Assembly: GCF_014845095.1 (NCBI RefSeq) | Contig: NZ_NKUG01000046.1 | Span: 1 to 39,175 of the forward strand | Origin: Methylobacterium bullatum | GTDB lineage: Bacteria; Pseudomonadota; Alphaproteobacteria; Rhizobiales; Beijerinckiaceae | Length of the DNA stretch: 39,175 nucleotides | Direction of reading: 5' to 3' | Shown here: one piece after another, positions 32,961 to 39,175 of the stretch | How positions within the stretch are numbered: the first letter of the stretch is position 1 | How the letters are laid out: each line of letters begins with the position of its first letter | Program-made: the position numbers and the translations under genes | The notes under the pieces: generated by a model | What the model saw: only the letters and a program-made list of their open reading frames with translations | Told to the model about the DNA's origin: nothing | The model's database searches: none

Positions 32961-33914
32961 ATGCCGTCTCCCCGGTACTTCTTCAACCACTTCATGCCGT
33001 TCACCGGCTACCCCTATAAGGGGGGACCGACGGTCTGCAATCTGTGCGGATCGGCCGAGACCGTGACGGTGGCCGAGACCGACCGGCGGCTTAAGACGCT
33101 GAAATCCGTCGCCTGCGTGCAGTGCGGCCTGATTCGCACCGACCCGATGCCGACGCCGGACGAGCTGGCGCATTATTACGCCCATGCCTACCGGGCCGAT
33201 TACCAGCTCGCCTTCGCCGGCGGACCGCCGCGCCACCACCTGAACCGCTCGGCCCGCGAGGCGACCTTCCGCGCCGACCTGCTGGCGCCGAAGCTGAAGC
33301 CCGGCGCGCGGGTTCTCGATTTCGGCTCGGGCTCGGGCGAGTTCCTGGCCGCGGCCCGCGCCAAGGGCTGCGAGGCCATCGGCATCGAGCCCGGCCGCGA
33401 CTATGCCGCCTATGCCCGCGAGCATCATAAGGTCGAGGTTCTGGACGACGCCGACGACGGACGCTTCCCCGCCGGGCATTTCGACGTGATCTCGACCCAT
33501 CACGTGTTCGAGCACCTGCGCGATCCGGCCGTGGTGATGGAGCGCCTGTCGCGCTGGCTGAAGCCCGACGGCGTCATCTACGCGGCGGTGCCCAACATGG
33601 CCGCCACCGGCAAGCCGCCCCACGAGCGTTTCCACTTCGCCCATGTCCACGGCTTCGTGCGCGAGACCTTCGACCTCAACGCCCGCCGGGCCGGCCTCGT
33701 CCCGCATCCCGAATATTGGCGCGAGGACACCACCGTGGTCTACCGCAAGACCGACGCCCCCGTGGGCGAACTCGCCAATCCCGGTCTCGCCGAGCGTCTC
33801 GTCGTCGAGCTCAAGGGCACGCCGGCCGCCGCCTATCTCGTCTCCGGCGCCTGGATCTGGCCGATGCTCCGCCGCAACGCCAAGGCGGTGCGCGACGGTT
33901 TCGCCTCTCGCTGA
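32961..33914 (+). CDS. Class I SAM methyltransferase with N-terminal zinc-ribbon-like motif
   Basis: The 317-residue protein begins with two CxxC pairs (C26, C29; C52, C55 in CNLCG and CVQCG), a zinc-ribbon-like knuckle, then a SAM-binding Rossmann domain (VLDFGSGSGEF, 118-128; HVFEHLRDP, near 178-186). This domain pairing is seen in methyltransferases acting on sugars and on cofactor precursors; I cannot name the substrate. The end has a hydrophobic SGAWIWPML stretch. It diverges from hemH. A hairpin follows its stop codon. Function is by family only. Confidence 0.88.
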   Translation: MPSPRYFFNHFMPFTGYPYKGGPTVCNLCGSAETVTVAETDRRLKTLKSVACVQCGLIRTDPMPTPDELAHYYAHAYRADYQLAFAGGPPRHHLNRSAREATFRADLLAPKLKPGARVLDFGSGSGEFLAAARAKGCEAIGIEPGRDYAAYAREHHKVEVLDDADDGRFPAGHFDVISTHHVFEHLRDPAVVMERLSRWLKPDGVIYAAVPNMAATGKPPHERFHFAHVHGFVRETFDLNARRAGLVPHPEYWREDTTVVYRKTDAPVGELANPGLAERLVVELKGTPAAAYLVSGAWIWPMLRRNAKAVRDGFASR

Positions 33915-33918
33915 GGTC

Positions 33919-33965
33919 CGCGTTCGGGCCTGACGCCGGAACGCGAGGGCCGATGTTGCATCGGC
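33919..33965 (+). terminator. Tandem hairpins after the methyltransferase gene
   Basis: An 11-bp stem with one mismatch, CGCGTTCGGGC (33919-33929) with GCCGGAACGCG (33935-33945), is followed by a 7-bp stem GCCGATG-TTG-CATCGGC (33949-33965) and then TT. The position just after the stop suits a terminator, although the T-tract is short. Confidence 0.5.
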
Positions 33966-34034
33966 TTCATCGATCGCGTCCACACTGGCTCTAGCCGGAA
34001 TCTCGATCGCCCGGCCCTTCGGAGACCTGTCGCG

Positions 34035-35555
34035 ATGCCTCGTCCTACCCGTCGTCAGACCCTGAGCCTCGGTCTCGGGGCGGGTCTCGCGGCAGGTTTG
34101 GCCGCGCCCGCCGGTGCCGGGGAGATCGAACCGACTTTCACGCTCCTCCTCGTCAACGACATCTACCTGATGTCCGAGGTCGACGGTCGCGGCGGCTTCG
34201 CCCGGCTCAACGCGGTGGTGAAGTCCGAGCGGGCGCGCGGCGTGCCGGTGCTCTACGCCCATGCCGGTGACACCCTCTCCCCCTCGCTGATGTCGGGGTT
34301 CGACCGCGGCGCGCATATCGTCGAGCTTCTCAACATCGCGCCGCCCGACGTGTTCGTGCCGGGCAACCACGAATTCGATTTCGGCCCCACCATCTTCGCC
34401 CAGCGCATGGGCGAGGCGGCCTTCCCGGTCTTCGCCGCCAACCTGCGCGGTGCGGACGGCAAGCCCCTCGCGGGCCTCCGCGACAGGATGGTGGTGACGC
34501 TCGGCGGGATCCGGGTCGGCCTCGTCGGCATCACCCTCGCCAGCACGCCGGAAAAATCGCAATCCGGCGATCTCGTCTTCGGTCCCGAGATCGAGACGCT
34601 GCGCGCGGCGGCCCAGGCCCTTCGCGACGAGGGGGCCGAGCTCATCGTCGGCGTCTGCCATACGGCCCGCGTCACCGACGAGGCGATCGTGGCGGCGCGG
34701 ATCGTCGACATCCTGCTCTCGGGCCACGACCACGACCTCATCGTGCAGTATGACGGTCGCAGCCTCCTGGCCGAATCGAGTTTCGACGCCCGCTACGTCA
34801 CCGCCATCGACATCGCCGTGACGGTGAAGGGAACGGGCAAGACCCGGACCCTGTCCTGGCACCCGACCTTCCGCATCCACGATACCGCCGACGTCACGCC
34901 GGACCCCGAGACCCTCGCCGTGACGCAGCGGCTCGAGGCGCGACTGGCGAAGGAACTCGACGTGCCGGTGGGGACGATCAGCGCGCCCCTCGACAGCCGC
35001 ATCTCGACCGTGCGCCTCCGCGAAGGCAGTTTCGGCAACCTCGTCGGCGATGCGCTGCGCGCGGCCACGGGGGCGGAGATCGCCATCACCAATGGCGGCG
35101 GCATTCGCGGCAACCGGCTCTATCCGGCCGGCACCGTGCTGACCCGGCGCGACATCCTCACCGAGCTTCCCTTCGGCAACTCCACGGTTCTGGTCTCGCT
35201 GACGGGCGCCCAGGTGCGGACCCTGCTGGAATCGGCCCTCGCCGATCTCGGCCGCCCGGCGGGTCGTTTCCCGCAGGTCTCGGGTCTCGTCGTCACCGTC
35301 GATCCGGGGGCGAATGCGGGACACCGGATTCAGTCCATTCTCGTGGACGGACAGCCCCTCGACGAGACGCGCACCTATACGGTGGCCTCCAACAATTTCC
35401 TCTACGATGGCGGCAACGGCTACGGCCTCCTCGCCGACGGGCGCACCCTCATCGGCGCCACGGACGGCAAGCTCGTCGCCAACGAGGTCATGGCCTATAT
35501 CGCCCGGCATGACCCGCTCTCCGTCCCCGATGGCGGCCGAATCGTGATCCGGTGA
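34035..35555 (+). CDS. 5'-nucleotidase / UshA-type metallophosphatase, Tat-exported
   Basis: The 506-residue protein starts with a twin-arginine leader TRRQTLSLGLGAGLAAG, so it is likely folded before export. The metallophosphatase domain has a modified first motif NDIYLM (D42, with Tyr44 where UshA has His), then AGDT (D79), GNHEFD (N111, H112), VCHTAR and GHDHD (H231, H233). The C-terminal 5'-nucleotidase domain has GSFGNLVGDALRAATG, NGGGIR and the aromatic YDGGNGYG. It likely cleaves nucleotides or 2',3'-cyclic nucleotides in the periplasm. Stop overlaps the ung start. The replaced metal ligand is recorded as an oddity. Confidence 0.9.
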   Translation: MPRPTRRQTLSLGLGAGLAAGLAAPAGAGEIEPTFTLLLVNDIYLMSEVDGRGGFARLNAVVKSERARGVPVLYAHAGDTLSPSLMSGFDRGAHIVELLNIAPPDVFVPGNHEFDFGPTIFAQRMGEAAFPVFAANLRGADGKPLAGLRDRMVVTLGGIRVGLVGITLASTPEKSQSGDLVFGPEIETLRAAAQALRDEGAELIVGVCHTARVTDEAIVAARIVDILLSGHDHDLIVQYDGRSLLAESSFDARYVTAIDIAVTVKGTGKTRTLSWHPTFRIHDTADVTPDPETLAVTQRLEARLAKELDVPVGTISAPLDSRISTVRLREGSFGNLVGDALRAATGAEIAITNGGGIRGNRLYPAGTVLTRRDILTELPFGNSTVLVSLTGAQVRTLLESALADLGRPAGRFPQVSGLVVTVDPGANAGHRIQSILVDGQPLDETRTYTVASNNFLYDGGNGYGLLADGRTLIGATDGKLVANEVMAYIARHDPLSVPDGGRIVIR

Positions 35556-36241
35556 CGGCGCCCGGCCCGCTGAGCCTGGCCCTCGACGAGTTCCGCGCCA
35601 CGGGCTCGTCCTGGCTGACGCTGCCCTTCTTCTCCAATGGGGCGGCGGATGCGGTCTGTGCGCGCGTCGACGAGCGGATTGCGCAAGGGGCGAGCGTCCT
35701 GCCCTCCCCCGATGCGGTCTTCCGTGCCCTCACGCTGACGCCGCTGGAAGCGGTGAAAGCCGTCATCCTCGGGCAGGACCCCTACCCGACGCCGGGCGAT
35801 GCCAATGGCCTCGCCTTCTCCTATGTCGGTCCCCGTCGGCTTCCCGCTTCCCTCAAGGTGATCCTCGCTGAACTGCCGGGCACGACGGCGAGCGGCGATC
35901 TCACGCCCTGGGCGAGACGGGGCGTGCTGCTCCTGAACTCGGCCCTCACCGTGGAGGCCGGCAAGTCCGGCGCGCATCTGCGCTACGGCTGGTCCGCCCT
36001 CACCGACGACGCCGTGAAGGCCGTCTCGGCCCGTCCGACGCCCGCGATCTTCCTGCTCTGGGGGGCGCAGGCCCGCGCGCGGGCGGCCCTCATCGACCGC
36101 GAACGATGCGGGGTGATCGAGACCGGGCATCCCTCTCCCCTCAACCGCCTGCGGGATTTCTCGGGCACGCGGCCCTTCGACGAGGCCAATGCCTGGCTGG
36201 CGGGCCGGGGCCTTTCCCCCATCGACTGGTCGCTCGGTTGA
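35552..36241 (+). CDS. ung: Uracil-DNA glycosylase (family 1)
   Basis: The enzyme removes uracil from DNA to start base-excision repair. From GTG 35552, overlapping the nucleotidase stop, it is 229 residues. Motif A is GQDPYPTPGDANGLAFS (D76), with Pro in place of the usual His after GQDPY; motif NSALTVEAGKSGAH and the leucine-loop HPSPLNRLRDF with H193 follow. The alphaproteobacterial variant of motif A is common. No other repair gene is adjacent. Confidence 0.93.
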   Translation: MTAPGPLSLALDEFRATGSSWLTLPFFSNGAADAVCARVDERIAQGASVLPSPDAVFRALTLTPLEAVKAVILGQDPYPTPGDANGLAFSYVGPRRLPASLKVILAELPGTTASGDLTPWARRGVLLLNSALTVEAGKSGAHLRYGWSALTDDAVKAVSARPTPAIFLLWGAQARARAALIDRERCGVIETGHPSPLNRLRDFSGTRPFDEANAWLAGRGLSPIDWSLG

Positions 36242-36259
36242 CGCGGTGAAACGGTCGCT

Positions 36260-36287
36260 TTGACAGGACGGCACGGCGGTCTATCTC
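36260..36287 (+). promoter_or_regulatory. Candidate sigma-70-type promoter
   Basis: TTGACA (36260-36265) is separated by 16 bases from TATCTC (36282-36287). It is 70 bases upstream of the next gene's ATG (36357). The -35 hexamer is perfect; the -10 has two mismatches. Confidence 0.45.
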
Positions 36288-36356
36288 GGATGGGCAGCAT
36301 AAGCGGAACGTAAGAATCCGCGCCGCCCCAAGAACGCTTCCGAGGAAACGCCGTCC

Positions 36357-36776
36357 ATGCGCCTGAAACCCGTTCTCACCCTGTGCCTTGCGGCCGGCCT
36401 GCTCGCACCGACCCTTGCACAGGCCCAGATCCGCAACGCGCCTCCGCCCCGTGCCCTGGAATTCGCCGCCTACATCTTCGCTGCCGCCAATGTCTGCGGC
36501 TACCAGATCGGCGTCGAACAATTCGATGCCCTGCTCCAGAAGCAGAATGTCAGCGCCGCCGATGTCGGCCCGCGCGGACCTTTCGGCAACAAGGTCCAGA
36601 CGATCTTCGCGCTGATGTCGAATCAGATGCAGCTGAACCGGGAGCAGGCCTGCCTGGCCGTCGCCGGCGAATACGGCCCCGAGGGCAATGTCGTGAAGAA
36701 CGTGCTGCTTCCCATGGGCACGGCCTCCCCACCCGCCGAAGCGACACCTCCGGCCGAGCCCAAACCGGCGCAGTAG
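36357..36776 (+). CDS. Small secreted protein of unknown function
   Basis: The 139-residue protein has a clean signal peptide (MRLKPVLTLCLAAGLLAPTL, cleavage after AQA at 23). The mature part (about 110 residues) starts with a helix RALEFAAYIFAAANVCGYQI, has C46 and C98 that may pair, and ends with an Ala/Pro/Glu tail. A helical segment with FALMSNQMQLNREQACLAV lies near residue 83. It looks like a conserved Hyphomicrobiales exported protein, but I recognise no function. It stands alone behind its own candidate promoter. Confidence 0.72.
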   Translation: MRLKPVLTLCLAAGLLAPTLAQAQIRNAPPPRALEFAAYIFAAANVCGYQIGVEQFDALLQKQNVSAADVGPRGPFGNKVQTIFALMSNQMQLNREQACLAVAGEYGPEGNVVKNVLLPMGTASPPAEATPPAEPKPAQ

Positions 36777-36871
36777 ACCCCGCCATTCCGTGCACGCATC
36801 GGGACACATTCGCGTTCCGGTGCGGGATCGCCTATATCGGACCGATTCCAAGTCCGAAGGTTGAGTGATCC

Positions 36872-38158
36872 ATGGCGACGGCGTCGGTCGACACCGCCGG
36901 CCGCGACGAAAGCGTCGTGGCCGCAATCGAGAAGCTACCCGAGTTCCAGCCGGACGCCGTTCCGCCGGGCCGCTCGTCCCTCATCGGCCTCACCCGCGAG
37001 GAGTTGAAGGGGCGTCTGGCCGCCATCGGCGTGTCGGAGCGCGAGCAGCGCATGCGCTCGGGCCAGCTCTGGCACTGGCTCAACGCGCGCGGCGCCACCG
37101 ATTTCGACCAGATGACCAATGTCGGCAAGGGGCTGAAGGCCGATCTGGCGCGGGCCTACACCCTGGAGCGGCCGGAGGTCGTCACCGAGCAGATTTCCCG
37201 CGACGGCACCCGCAAATGGCTGCTGCGCATGGCGCCCACCGGCAAGCACGACCACAATCGCGGCGCCGAGATCGAGTGCGTCTACATTCCCGGCCGTGGG
37301 CGCGGCACCCTCTGCGTCTCGTCTCAGGTCGGCTGCACCCTCACCTGCAGCTTCTGCCACACGGGCACGCAGCGCCTCGTGCGCAACCTGACCGCCGCCG
37401 AGATCACCGCGCAGGTGGTGGTGGCCCGCGACCGGCTGAACGATTGGGTCGGCCAGAACCCGGTGGCCGCCGGCGAGGACGAGACCCGCCGCGCCGTTAC
37501 GAACATCGTCTTCATGGGCATGGGCGAACCCCTCTACAACATCGACAACGTCATCGATTCGGTGGGCGTGATGTCCGACCAGGAGGGCCTCGGCCTCTCC
37601 CGTCGGCGCATCACCGTCTCGACCTCCGGCGTCGTCCCGCAGATGCAGCGGCTCGGTGAGGAGGCCCACGCCATGCTGGCGATCTCGCTCCACGCGGTGC
37701 GCGACGACCTGCGCGACACCCTTGTGCCCCTGAATCGCAAATATCCCCTGGCCGAACTGCTCGCGGCCTGCCGCCACTATCCCGGCCTCAACAATGCCCG
37801 CCGCATCACCTTCGAATACGTGATGCTGAAGGGCGTCAACGATTCCGATGCGGATGCACGCGAACTGGTGCGGCTGCTCAAGGGCATCCCGGCCAAGATC
37901 AACCTGATCCCGTTCAACCCCTGGCCCGGCAGCATCTACGAATGCTCCGACTGGGAGCGGATCGAGCAATTCTCCGAGATCGTCTATGAGGCCGGCTACG
38001 CCTCGCCGGTGCGGACGCCGCGCGGCCGCGACATCCTCGCCGCCTGCGGCCAGCTCAAGAGCGAGACCGAGAAGCTGCGCGCCCGCGCCCGGATGATGCT
38101 GGAAGACGGGATCGGCGCCGAGGGCGTCTATGCCGGGGCCGATGACGACGAAGGCTGA
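36872..38158 (+). CDS. rlmN: Dual-specificity 23S rRNA / tRNA adenine-C2 methyltransferase
   Basis: RlmN methylates A2503 of 23S rRNA and A37 of some tRNAs by radical SAM chemistry. The 428-residue protein has the CX3CX2C cluster motif CTLTCSFC (C155, C159, C162), C148 seven residues upstream, [18 protein letters not shown] and the methyl-carrying C392 in AACGQL. The first 35 residues are an extra tail. Cfr-type resistance is excluded as the call because the housekeeping context and Cys arrangement are those of RlmN, though sequence alone cannot fully separate them. Confidence 0.96.
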   Translation: MATASVDTAGRDESVVAAIEKLPEFQPDAVPPGRSSLIGLTREELKGRLAAIGVSEREQRMRSGQLWHWLNARGATDFDQMTNVGKGLKADLARAYTLERPEVVTEQISRDGTRKWLLRMAPTGKHDHNRGAEIECVYIPGRGRGTLCVSSQVGCTLTCSFCHTGTQRLVRNLTAAEITAQVVVARDRLNDWVGQNPVAAGEDETRRAVTNIVFMGMGEPLYNIDNVIDSVGVMSDQEGLGLSRRRITVSTSGVVPQMQRLGEEAHAMLAISLHAVRDDLRDTLVPLNRKYPLAELLAACRHYPGLNNARRITFEYVMLKGVNDSDADARELVRLLKGIPAKINLIPFNPWPGSIYECSDWERIEQFSEIVYEAGYASPVRTPRGRDILAACGQLKSETEKLRARARMMLEDGIGAEGVYAGADDDEG

Positions 38159-38167
38159 GCGCGTCCC

Positions 38168-38650
38168 ATGCGGTTCCTCGGCCGCCTGATCTGGGCGAGC
38201 CTCGCCCTGTGCCTCGCCATTCCCTGCGGGGCCCTGGTGCTCGTCCTTGCCATCCTGGTCGATCCTGTCTCCAGCGAGGCGCTGACCCGGCTCGGCCTGT
38301 TCGGGTTCCTGCAGGGGATGACCGACCTCGCCTCCGGGATCGGTCCCGACGCGCTGCTTCTCCTTGCCGCCGGCATCGCCCGCGCCGGGTTCGTCCTGCT
38401 GGTGCTGCCACCCCTCGCCATGGCGCTCATCGGGGAGGCGATGAACCTGCGCAGCGCTCCGGCCTATGCTGTCGGCACGGGGCTCGCCACCGCCCTCGTG
38501 CCGTGGCTGATGCGGGGCGCGCCCGCCTCCCTCGCCGCCCACAACCTCGCCGTCGAGGGACGGGTGACCGCCCTGCTTTTCCTTGCCGGAGCGGCCGCCG
38601 GGCTGGTCTATGGCTGGATCGCCATACGCGACCGGCCCGTGGGGGGCTGA
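38168..38650 (+). CDS. Small integral membrane protein of unknown function
   Basis: The 160-residue protein has about four hydrophobic segments (about 5-30, 60-85, 96-115 and 132-152). It starts 9 bases after rlmN, so is probably co-transcribed with it. A conserved-looking pair of short loops (GEAMNLRSAPAYAVGTGLA and AAHNLAVEGRVTALLF) joins the segments. I do not recognise a family; no enzyme motif is visible. A few related Hyphomicrobiales carry a membrane protein at this place after rlmN, from memory, not verified. Confidence 0.7.
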   Translation: MRFLGRLIWASLALCLAIPCGALVLVLAILVDPVSSEALTRLGLFGFLQGMTDLASGIGPDALLLLAAGIARAGFVLLVLPPLAMALIGEAMNLRSAPAYAVGTGLATALVPWLMRGAPASLAAHNLAVEGRVTALLFLAGAAAGLVYGWIAIRDRPVGG

Positions 38651-38732
38651 ACGGGCACCGCTGCCGCTGCGTTGGCCTGCGACGGGCATCGGCGCAGGAT
38701 GCCGTGGGAGAGCCTCGCATGACGGATTGGGC

Positions 38733-39175
38733 ATGACCGGACATCGCTTCAGCCTCGCCCTGGCGCTTCTCACGATGCTGTCTGGACCGGCCCTCGCCCA
38801 GGCGGCCCCGGAACTGCCGCCGATCCCCTCCGACGACGCCCGCATCCTCCCCGTCCTCGGGACCCACGGCATGGTCTCATCGCAGGACGCCCTGGCGACC
38901 CGCGTCGGTGTCGCGATCCTGAAAGGCGGGGGCAATGCCGTCGATGCCGCCGTGGCGGTGGGCTTCGCCCTCGCGGTGACGCTGCCGCAGGCGGGCAATC
39001 TCGGCGGCGGCGGGTTCATGCTCGTTCGCCTCGCCGGCACCGGCGAGACCGTGGCCATCGATTTTCGCGAGACGGCACCCGCCGCGGCGACGGCGGACAT
39101 GTTTCTCGCCGCCGACGGGCAGCCCGATCGCGGCGCCTCCATCCGCACCGGCAAGGCCGTCGGCGTCCCAGGCTC
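38733..39175 (+). CDS. ggt: Gamma-glutamyltransferase, N-terminal part (cut by window edge)
   Basis: From ATG 38733 the frame is open to the window end (147 codons). A signal peptide (MTGHRFSLALALLTMLSGPA, cleavage near ALA22) is followed by GTHGMVSSQDALATRVGVAILKGGGNAVDAAVAVGFALAV and QAGNLGGGGFMLV, the classic N-terminal region of the GGT family, then IDFRETAPAAAT. GGT is a periplasmic autoprocessed enzyme that transfers or hydrolyses the gamma-glutamyl group of glutathione. The catalytic Thr lies beyond the window, so activity cannot be checked. Confidence 0.92.
   Translation, partial: MTGHRFSLALALLTMLSGPALAQAAPELPPIPSDDARILPVLGTHGMVSSQDALATRVGVAILKGGGNAVDAAVAVGFALAVTLPQAGNLGGGGFMLVRLAGTGETVAIDFRETAPAAATADMFLAADGQPDRGASIRTGKAVGVPG

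Noticed and set aside
32913..35510. Very long leftward open frame opposite the methyltransferase and nucleotidase genes
   Set aside because: High third-position GC leaves antisense frames open. The translation is a His/Gly/Arg/Asp-rich mixture with no domain, while the opposite strand carries clear motifs.
36935..39154. Long leftward open frame opposite rlmN, the membrane protein and ggt
   Set aside because: It is a compositional shadow of three recognisable rightward genes and has no start, domain or signal of its own.

Overview
The window is a high-GC alphaproteobacterial chromosome segment. It most resembles Hyphomicrobiales and probably a Methylobacterium/Methylorubrum relative. The basis is gene order and protein types: murA-DUF2948-hisD-UPF0262-low-molecular-weight phosphatase on the left, dnaQ-coaE-aroE-maf-ppsR facing hemE-hemJ on the right, an ALAS-type HemA, and a MoxR/DUF58/VWA cluster. 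No phage, IS element, CRISPR array, tRNA or rRNA was seen. The taxonomic call is inference from reading, not a database search.

Layout. 1-3 kb: the start of a trans-sulfuration enzyme, a RelE/ParE-type toxin with an XRE antitoxin, tspO overlapping the antitoxin, and convergent hemA. 3-9.7 kb: murA, DUF2948, hisD, UPF0262 and an LMW phosphatase, interrupted by two small secreted-protein genes and closed by an NlpC/P60 gene. 9.9-12.7 kb: a small unknown protein, an SDR, MgtC and a fluoroacetate-dehalogenase-like hydrolase. 13-19.9 kb: a tightly packed seven-gene MoxR/Bat-like operon whose last gene has a palindromic repeat array in its 5' end. 20-22.6 kb: a secreted protein, panC and a PHB-depolymerase-like esterase with a repeated TGCATTGCA operator. 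22.8-26.5 kb: dnaQ, coaE, aroE, maf and ppsR, all leftward. 27.1-33 kb: hemE, hemJ, an LprI-like protein, an unknown, hisG-hisZ and hemH. 33-39 kb: a methyltransferase, a 5'-nucleotidase family protein, ung, a secreted protein, rlmN, a membrane protein and the start of gamma-glutamyltransferase.

The most important non-coding element is the 583-bp gap between ppsR and hemE (26521-27103). It has three one-mismatch DnaA boxes, an exact CtrA motif (TTAA-N7-TTAAC), five GANTC methylation sites and a 72% A+T stretch, and gene direction switches outward on both sides. The hemE-side location is where origins lie in Caulobacter and relatives, so I read it as the likely chromosomal oriC. A 14/16 match to the ParB site parS lies about 13.7 kb to the left (12908-12923), upstream of the MoxR operon, which fits an origin-proximal centromere.

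Functionally the window holds four heme genes (hemA, hemE, hemJ, hemH) plus tspO, three histidine genes (hisD, hisG, hisZ), and housekeeping genes for peptidoglycan, CoA, shikimate, DNA repair and replication. The accessory signals are the defluorinase candidate, the TA-tspO overlap, the MoxR/Bat cluster detached from methanol dehydrogenase genes, and several small secreted proteins.
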